Of a stretch of DNA of 64,000 bases, positions 56,135 through 64,000 are shown in pieces. The translations under genes and the position numbers were made by a program. The stretch's first letter is position 1; each line of letters begins with the position of its first letter. The DNA comes from Haliotis asinina (lineage: Eukaryota; Mollusca; Gastropoda; Lepetellida; Haliotidae): the NCBI RefSeq assembly GCF_037392515.1, contig NW_027133892.1, positions 248,001-312,000 of the forward strand, in the 5' to 3' direction. The notes beneath the pieces were generated by a model that was given only the letters and a program-made list of their open reading frames with translations, made no database searches and had not been told where the DNA came from.

Positions 56135-57718
56135 CACATTATATAGCAACCAAGAGCGGTCTTGCACCTTGTTAAGGACAACCAAAGGCGGTTTCGCGCC
56201 TTGTAAAGGACAACCAAGAGCGATCTCGCATCTTGTTCGGGAAAAACAAAGAGCGGTCTTGCACCTTTTCAATGACAGCCAAGAGTGGCCATGCACCTTG
56301 TTAAGGACAGCCAAGAGCGGCCATGCACCTTTTCAATGACAGCCAAGAGTGGCCATGCACCTTGTTAAGGACAGCCAGGAGTGGCCTTGCACCTTGTTAA
56401 GGACAGCCAAGAGTGGCCATGCACCTTGTGAAGGACAGCCAAGAGTGGCCATGCACCTTTTCAATGACAGCCAGGAGTGGCCATGCACCTTGTTAAGGAC
56501 AGCCAAGAGTGGCCATGCACCTTGTTAAGGACAGCCAAGAGTGGCCATGCACCTTGTTAAGGACAGCCAACAGTGGCCATGCACCTTTTCAATGACAGCC
56601 AAGAGTGGCCATGCACCTTGTTAAGGACAGCCAGGAGTGGCCATGCACCTTGTTAAGGACAGCCAGGAGTGGCCATGCACCTTGTTAAGGACAGCCAAGA
56701 GTGGCCATGCACCTTTTCAATGACAGCCAAGAGTGGCCATGCACCTTGTGAAGGACAGCCAAGAGTGGCCATGCACCTTGTTAAGGACAGCCAAGAGTGG
56801 CCATGCACCTTTTCAATGACAGCCAAGAGTGGCCATGCACCTTGTGAAGGACAGCCAAGAGTGGCCATGCACCTTGTTAAGGACAGCCAGGAGTGGCCAT
56901 GCACCTTGTTAAGGACAGCCAAGAGTGGCCATGCACCTTGTTAAGGACAGCCAAGAGCGGCCATGCACCTTGTTAAGGACAGCCAGGAGTGGCCATGCAC
57001 CTTGTTAAGGACAGCCAAGAGCGGCCATGCACCTTGTTAAGGACAGCCAGGAGTGGCCATGCACCTTGTTAAGGACAGCCAAGAGTGGCCATGCACCTTT
57101 TCAATGACAGCCAAGAGTGGCCATGCACCTTGTGAAGGACAGCCAAGAGTGGCCATGCACCTTGTTAAGGACAGCCAAGAGTGGCCATGCACCTTTTCAA
57201 TGACAGCCAAGAGTGGCCATGCACCTTGTGAAGGACAGCCAAGAGTGGCCATGCACCTTGTTAAGGACAGCCAGGAGTGGCCATGCACCTTGTTAAGGAC
57301 AGCCAAGAGTGGCCATGCACCTTGTTAAGGACAGCCAAGAGCGGCCATGCACCTTGTTAAGGACAGCCAGGAGTGGCCATGCACCTTGTTAAGGACAGCC
57401 AAGAGCGGCCATGCACCTTGTTAAGGACAGCCAGGAGTGGCCATGCACCTTGTTAAGGACAGCCAAGAGTGGCCATGCACCTTGTTAAGGACAGCCAGGA
57501 GTGGCCATGCACCTTGTTAAGGACAGCCAAGAGTGGCCATGCACCTTTTCAATGACAGCCAAGAGTGGCCATGCACCTTTTCAATGACAGCCAAGAGTGG
57601 CCATGCACCTTGTTAAGGACAGCCAAGAGGGGCCATGCACCTTGTTAAGGACAGCCAGGAGTGGCCATGCACCTTGTTAAGGACAGCCAGGAGTGGCCAT
57701 GCACCTTGTTAAGGACAT
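56135..57718 (+). repeat. 32-bp minisatellite, about 49 copies, with 384-bp higher-order repeat
   Basis: The unit starts ggacagccaagagtggccat and ends gcaccttgttaa. A variant unit has ttttcaatgacagcc. Units at the left edge are the most diverged and the interior is nearly uniform. The block 56653-56944 recurs at 57037-57328, 384 bases (12 units) later. Confidence 0.97.
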
Positions 57719-57787
57719 CGCAAAGAAGCTACGCCCCTTGTTAGGGATTTCTTGGAAGGGTCACGCACCCGGATATTTATCTTATAC

Positions 57788-57925
57788 CTATCAATAATAT
57801 GGACCATGTTGTACATGCTGGCTGTAGGCACATGTCCAAACTGACCACCAGCGCCGAAAATGCATATCAGCAGCATCAACCCAAGGGCCGAAAATCCATA
57901 ACAGCCGTATTGTAAAGCTACTAAA
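57788..57925 (-). CDS. Possible isolated exon coding a membrane segment (unknown protein)
   Basis: On the minus strand a pyrimidine-rich acceptor (attcctttctag) and a donor (gatag/gtataag) bracket 138 nt with an open frame. It codes LVALQYGCYGFSALG, then a hydrophobic LMLLICIFGAGG, then FGHVPTASMYNMVHIIDR. The hydrophobic run suits a multi-pass protein, but no partner exons were found and the 32-bp minisatellite begins about 70 bases further. It could also be chance or a pseudogene. Confidence 0.3.
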
Positions 57926-58147
57926 CTAGAAAGGAATGAATACATGCAAACACCGGATTTCAAAATGACAGTTTTCTTTTCGCCAGCTGGTCAGGCCCAC
58001 AGGCTGATATAGTAGTATCGTGCTGATATCACTGACACAAGAATAACAGCCATGCAACAATCACTTAATATTAAATCATTTTATGTTAGAGCGACCTCAT
58101 TTCGTTATCCAAAAGAGCGGTCCTTTTCATGCCAATGTAAACGCGAC

Positions 58148-58305
58148 AGTGAGCGAGTCTGGTATTATGCCGCTTTCAGCAATGTTCCAGCGATATCATG
58201 GCAGAGTGTCACAAGAAACGGACTCACACGTTGTACCCATGTGGGGAATCGAACCCGAGTCTTCGGCGAGACCAGCGAAACCTTCAATCACCCGTCGTCT
58301 AAAAT
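58148..58305 (-). mobile_element. SINE-B copy
   Basis: tattatgccgctttcagcaa, cacacgttgtacccatgtgg and ggaatcgaacccgagtcttc. Confidence 0.92.
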
Positions 58306-58549
58306 GTATGGAAGCCATTTTGACGTTGTCATGGCAACGTGGATATTCGCCCTTTCCGTGATAACGTTTAAAGGTCATCCCATATCCGACCCCGTTGGGA
58401 TATTTCATGTGCACCGTCAGCTAGACTTAGAATGAAGTGTTTGAACAAACTGAACAAAATACTACAACTATGTTGGTTCATGTTCACCAATCACCCTTAC
58501 GCGTTTTGAACGAATGATGTCATTTGATACAAAACAAACGAGGAGACCC

Positions 58550-58800
58550 GTGAAGATCCGGGGTAGAATAGGTCTTCAGCTACCCACACTTGACACTATG
58601 ATGGTCGTAAGAGGCGACTAACGGGATCGGGTGGACAACTTGCTGTCTTGGTTGACACATGTTATCGGTTCCTAATTGAGCAGAACGGTGTTCATGCTGT
58701 TGATCAATGGATTGGCTTGTCCAACACGATTATATACAGACCGCCACCATACAGCTGGAATATTGCTGGGTGCGGCGTAAAACTAAACTCACTCACAAAC
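58550..58800 (-). mobile_element. SINE-A full-length copy
   Basis: cccgtgaagatccggggtag at the head, gtcgtaagaggcgactaacg in the body, ccgccaccatacagctggaa and gcggcgtaaaactaaactca at the tail. Confidence 0.92.
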
Positions 58801-58805
58801 GAGGA

Positions 58806-60701
58806 AGGTGGTAATGACAGTTCTAAATTGCACAGTTGGCGTTTTAAACGACCACAGGCTTCAACATGATGTCGTATAAATGATAAATGAACTTGACATG
58901 CATACAATTGATATGCAAACTAACATCGGACACACGATTATGGCAAATCAGCTAGACAACTAAATTCAGATTGCACAGCTGGTGTACCTGACGATTTAGG
59001 AACGCTACAGCTTGACAATGGAGGTGGTTCGAAAACCTGTTGGTTATAGCGCGTAATATTCCCGACTGGTTACTACATGTGATGTTGTGTTCTTAGTAAT
59101 CTAGAAATATACACAAGAACTTAGATTCTCATTATTGAATGGGCCCCGATTTTAACCCTATTGATCTTGAATCGTGTAAGAGAAGCACATGATAATGCAT
59201 ATTTAACATTCACAGATAAAACATAAAATATTCCAGGGCCAGACATGTTTTTGTATGAAAGTGATTATTTTGTTTGGATTTTTAAAAAAAATTAACAACT
59301 GTCAACATAAAATCCTGTCATGTTGTCGTTTTGAGTCAAAGCATCATACGGGTCAGAAAAACCTCGTGGTTCTCCATCTGGATACCACAACAAGATTTGT
59401 GAACGTGTTGGAAACCATTGCTCAAGTTAAATGTGTGCTTAATCACGTTCTTTGTGTATATTATTGATTTCCATGGTCTGTATAGAATGTTTCTGGGTCG
59501 GCATGAAAAACAGGACCTGACATCTGTTACCGTATGCCTGTTCACTCACTTTCGAAAAATCAGATCAGCGCTCATATACCTCGATAATAAAGACCCAAAA
59601 CTGCATTTAACTCGAAAAACAACCCCAGAGATTCAGAACGTTTGCATGACAAACAGCGTTGTCAAAACGGCATGGTTCCGGGCCATGACCAAAGCAATGG
59701 AATTCCACTGTCTGCCGTAAAACATTCATAACGAGCCCAGTTTATGTCCAATTTAACCACGCGTGGTACGGAACAACGACCAAGGCTTCTAACCCTTCTG
59801 TCTCATCTTGTGTTTTTCAATTACAGGCGACAGGTGTAAATGGTACAAAGATTTCCTGACCACTGGTCAAGGTACGTTTACGCTGTCACCCGACGCAATA
59901 CGTGGAGAGCGTTCTTTGTTTGCACACCTTTAGTGTGATGTCCATTTCTGGCCTCCTACCACGTGACATAGTGACATAGTGCCAAAAGAGGCGGAAAGCG
60001 TCAATCCATTCAGTTGTTTACACTGTTAACAATTCACCATGACCCGTCAAAACCACCATAGTAAACAATCTCTCCGGAAAGAAACATCCCTTTAGCCTAT
60101 CCTTAAATGATAGTACATGATGTAACAAGTTGTATATTCAGGGGGTTACACGCACCCACACCAGATTAATTAATCTGTCAAGGCCAAGCGCGGGTTGTGC
60201 AAAGTACTCACAGTTATTCCGGAGTGATGTTATACCTCAGGTGACCACCATGCCCCCTAACTGTCCGAGATACAAATGTACTTCAGTGTCGACACAGCGA
60301 AAGCCGGATACAGAATAACAACTTCACTATGTTGAATGATGGCGTTATGCTATCTCCGTCACGTGACCTCACTAAGAAAGTGAAATCCCAAATATGACAT
60401 ATGTTGCACGTGACCTCTCGCTCGCTCAGTTGACGCTCGCCCAAAGCAGTTAACATGCAGTCGCTCAACTACAGAATGTCCTTCTTCCGGCTTACATTGT
60501 AAAACAAAAAATCGAAATGAAGCAAGTCTAGATTTTCCTCAGTCTCACTATCCTCAGTCTCTCAATGGGGATACATTTCAAAAAAAATATGACGTCTTGC
60601 AAAATATTATAATGTCGGAGACTAAACGTTTACTGGAGTTTATGCCACTTTCAACAATGTATATATTGTTTGAAGATGGAGATGTTAGTCATGAGGTGCA
60701 C

Positions 60702-60702
<1 letters not shown>
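58806..60702. other. Intergenic stretch without recognised features
   Basis: Only short unsupported open frames are seen on both strands; no repeat copies were recognised. Confidence 0.5.
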
Positions 60703-60749
<47 letters not shown>

Positions 60750-60750
60750 C
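60703..60750 (+). repeat. (GAT)n microsatellite, about 16 units
   Basis: An uninterrupted gat repeat; the Asp-rich or Met-rich open frames through it are artefacts. Confidence 0.97.
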
Positions 60751-60954
60751 GCAATACGGCAAATTCAAATGCAACAACTGATGCAGCCATTATGGAAGAG
60801 AGGCAGCGATGTCATTGGAGAGTTCCTTCTTTTTGGGTTTAAAGTTGTCGCCAGATCGACATACTTAAAATAACTTCAATCGACACACATCCGGGGTAAG
60901 TCAGTTAAATCGGAAGGTTTGCCGATTTGCCGGAAAACCCGCAGAGATAAGTTT

Positions 60955-61087
60955 GGCTTGGCGCAGCTTTCAGCAATATTTCAGGAATATCACAGCGGGG
61001 GTCGCCAGAAATGGACTTCACACTCTGTACTCGAACTTGGGTCTTCGGCTTGACGAGCGAACGCTTTAATCACTAGGCTACCGCACA
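60955..61087 (-). mobile_element. SINE-B copy next to the (GT)n tract
   Basis: cagctttcagcaatatttca, ggtcgccagaaatggacttc and aatcactaggctaccgcaca. Confidence 0.9.
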
Positions 61088-61104
61088 GCCGCTAAGGAGA
61101 AAGA

Positions 61105-61303
<199 letters not shown>

Positions 61304-61964
61304 CTTGCTTCATTTAGTGGCGTCACGTTACAGAAGGGCCAGGTGGAAGTGACAACAAAGTGGGTCAGATACTGTGAGTAGGCTACGGAAATCTCCACTA
61401 ATACCAAATAAATGACCGTTTTTCGTGCCGCTCCGTGCACTTTGTACTGGTAAATCAATAAACGTGTACGTTAGACCTGCTGATGATATATCGGGTGTAT
61501 CTGAATGGGTCATGTAATGACTATTAAGAAAGGCACAGACAAATGCATCGGTTCGGTTACGTCAGGTTGCACGTGGAAGCAACAGCACCTCACAGAAACG
61601 GTGATTCTTACGAAGAATGTGTGGTTTAGACTTTTGGCTCCTATGTGATATATTTCAAAGATAAACTTCCGACTCTAAGGTTATTAACTTGCAGTGTTAT
61701 TGTTAACCTGGACTAACGCGGCTAGTACTGATACACTGTAACAATACTTCAATTATTAAACAATGGAACAATAATCCCAGTGCGGAAAATAATGGAACAA
61801 TACTTGCAGCATAGAAACAATGGAACAATTATTGTATTTAAAAAAATGGAACAATACTTGCAGTATTGAAATAATAGAACAATACTATCAGCCCAAAACA
61901 TATCTTTTCTGTTTTGTCCCTCTGTAAACTAAGTTTGTCGATACAGCGACAACCCGTGATGACC

Positions 61965-62165
61965 TGGGTTAAAACTGGTCACCAGTTATCCATGCATGGA
62001 GGTGAGTGACAGGATCGGGTGTGGTCAGGCTCGCTGACACATGTCATCGTATCCCAACTGCATAGATCAATGCTCATCATGTTGGGCAATAGACTGTTTC
62101 GACAAAATGCAAGTATTTACCAACTGGCGTCATATAACTGGAATATCGTTGAGTGCGTTGTGAAT
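61965..62165 (-). mobile_element. SINE-A diverged copy
   Basis: acaggatcgggtgtggtcag, gacacatgtcatcgtatccc, aactgcatagatcaatgctc and gtcatataactggaatatcg. Confidence 0.75.
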
Positions 62166-62358
62166 AAACACTTTCTGAACACGCGTGATGACAATGGGGA
62201 AGTGACTCAGGGATATCCCACCTGGCAAACACCTTGTACAGGTATCATACAACTTAATTACATTAAACAATATTCACATTCATGAAACACATTTTTCGTA
62301 AACGATGCATACTTACTGTGTCAAGATAATCTCGTACGGATGTCAAGGCAATGTTCAG

Positions 62359-62475
62359 TCAAGAGCCCAGGTAGATAAGCCACGTAATGTCAAGGTGACA
62401 CAGGTGAACAGCTCAATCACTTTCGTTACCATGGAAGCGACAGATACTGTATCCGAGGATATTGATGAGATTCAG
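62359..62475 (+). CDS. Possible isolated exon with FN3-like start (unknown gene running right)
   Basis: An acceptor-like gttcag at 62358 and a donor (attcag/gtgagc) at 62476 bracket 39 open codons. These include KPRNVKVTQVNSSITF, the pattern of the first strands of a fibronectin type III domain, followed by an acidic stretch (SEDIDEIQ). No following exon was found before the window end. The call rests on splice signals and a weak domain resemblance. Confidence 0.28.
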
Positions 62476-63285
62476 GTGAGCTGCATGGCACGTTGTGCGT
62501 GCGCTCCTTTCTAATGAACGTGTTGCGAACGCTCAACAAGGGCTTCCTCGTCACCCAGATCGAGTAATCGCTTTGATTTAAAGGACATAGTTTGTAGGAT
62601 GGTTATCTCGTGCTAATCCGGGACAAGCCGACTGAGGTCTCTCTTTGGGATACGGCAACTTGGCGAGTGGTCACGAAAGGCCTGTCAGTATCAGCCCGAA
62701 GGACAAACGTACGATATGGACAAAAGTCACACACAACTTGACTGACTGACTGTGGGAGAGTGCATCTGGGAGCTTACGCAGGGTTGTATCTCTCAGCGAA
62801 CTTGGTTGCTGAGCGCTACTTTAGACAAGACAACCGCTCGTCAAGTCACAAACTGGCTTATGAGACACTGAATACATGATACGGTAATTACCATACGTAT
62901 ACAAGTTTACATTACTGACCAACTGTAGCAGGATGCCCCTGGCCATAACGGAGGTAGGATTGTATCTCATCCAGCTTAATTGCTAAAACCTATACTGAGG
63001 ACAGGTTTACTCCCGGAGGGTCATTCTCACTTATCCACCACCCTAAAGTTATGATAAGGAATTAAGGAGGTTTACTGTACAGGGGTTAGTGATTCCAGTG
63101 CTCACCATGAAATTTGGTGCTGGTGGTGACACTGATTAGTCTCATCCAGGTGAATGGTGTTCACAGTTCATGAATTGCGGTTAATGATATGTTGTTGTTG
63201 CTGATTTTTAATAAATTTAGTGAACACTCTTTCCCCAAATCATCATCAGTACAAAATGATATTTATTTTGGTTATCAAGTCAGTC
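62476..63285. other. Right-end stretch without recognised features
   Basis: If the candidate FN3-like exon is real, this would be its intron. No further exon was found by eye. Confidence 0.35.
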
Positions 63286-63480
63286 ACGATGGCTAGCCAA
63301 CAAGTGAATGTCAGGTTCATTCCCAATGGTACGGGCGGTCAGTACTTGATTTTCCAGAACTATAGGTTCACAACTAAGAGAAGGATAATTACGTCCGCCC
63401 CTTGGAACTATGACCTGAAAACCTGACATGCCACGGTCAGCATCAAAGATAACTTTGTGACGTCTTTGAGAACAGCGTGT
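63286..63480 (+). pseudogene. Possible FLYWCH-type zinc finger relic
   Basis: ATG ASQQVNVRFIPN..G..YLIFQNYRF..KRR and a following W resemble the start of FLYWCH fingers (a G..L...Y.F..KR...W pattern). After an in-frame stop the same frame continues HATVSIKDNFV, similar to the sequence after the second half of such fingers. The cysteine and histidine ligands are not all present and stops interrupt the frame, so at best this is a decayed copy. FLYWCH domains are often spread by DNA transposons. Confidence 0.25.
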
Positions 63481-64000
63481 AAATTCTGAATGACAGTAAT
63501 GATATAGTATCTGCGTGCACGTCCATTTTGATTCATGTTGTATCATCGGAGAGAATATGTGTATTTTGAACGTAGCAGGGAATATGTTGCCCATGTACAT
63601 ATTTGTCGAAACATGTTACTTGTACAGCACTGAACAAGCGAATGACCTGATAATTGTTTTATATTTGTCATACCTTATGGCCGAGACCATGTACCGACGG
63701 TTATGGGGGACCTTATTTCACGGGGAGCAAACTTTAAGAGACACCTACTGTCTGGCGGTTTTCCGCGTCAGTGATTTGGCCTCTAGAACAATAGGTGCTG
63801 GGTAAACGAGAAGACGCCCTCCCGGAATGCCGGTTGCTGAACTAATCATTACGAAGTACTTTCCGTTCCCCCACGTTCTTTTCTCCGCACATTAACGACG
63901 TAACACTAAGTGGTTCAAACCTATATTGTACTTAATTTGGGGGCTTTTTGTTATTTTAATGAGTCTAATAATTCTAGTATCTATCAGTTTATGAATATTA

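Noticed and set aside
56653..57328. Identical repeated open frames on both strands (89-91 codons)
   Set aside because: They come from the 384-bp higher-order repeat of the 32-bp minisatellite.

Overview
This is eukaryotic genomic DNA. It has short coding exons bounded by GT..AG introns, AATAAA polyadenylation signals, a TATA-type promoter, abundant minisatellites, and dozens of copies of two SINE-like repeats ending in (CACT)n or (GAGT)n. These repeats and the gene content suggest a gastropod mollusc. From memory of repeat style the best guess is an abalone (Haliotis), but nothing here proves the species.

Layout. (1) Positions 1-14750, + strand: the last 16 exons of a large type I membrane protein with cadherin-like/tandem NDxP domains, a furin-type site, EGF modules, one membrane segment and a cytoplasmic tail. 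The joined exons stay in one frame for 959 codons. (2) Positions 15541-39601, + strand: a complete gene for a transmembrane channel-like (TMC) protein of 715 residues in 19 coding exons, with a probable TATA box and noncoding first exon. Its introns are full of repeats: two Tc1-like transposase relics, a LINE 3' end, a 35-bp minisatellite of about 1.4 kb, a foldback element and a 545-bp TIR element. (3) Positions 43686-44933, - strand: an alpha-1,3-fucosyltransferase (GT10) with an uninterrupted coding region, an E-box-rich minisatellite just beyond its stop, and a SINE with target-site duplication just before its start. (4) Positions 45-50 kb: mostly repeats and unassigned sequence. (5) Positions 50.7-56.1 kb: a nest of decayed non-LTR retrotransposons. 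A - strand element with endonuclease, reverse transcriptase and C-terminal domains is interrupted by a tRNA-like SINE, by a 3' fragment of another LINE in the opposite orientation, and by a 41-bp minisatellite (about 37 copies) sitting inside its endonuclease coding region. (6) Positions 56.1-57.7 kb: a 32-bp minisatellite of about 49 copies with a 384-bp higher-order repeat. (7) Positions 57.7-64 kb: sparse sequence with two possible isolated exons, a (GT)n tract of about 97 units and a possible FLYWCH-finger relic.

The three recognised genes have no obvious functional link. I see no bacterial-style system. The most interesting signals concern genome structure: sense-oriented SINE tails abut several 3' splice sites, two SINE families share one 3' module, and minisatellites have grown from splice donors and from a retrotransposon reading frame. 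All exon boundaries were read by eye from splice consensus plus frame continuity, so transcript data would settle them.
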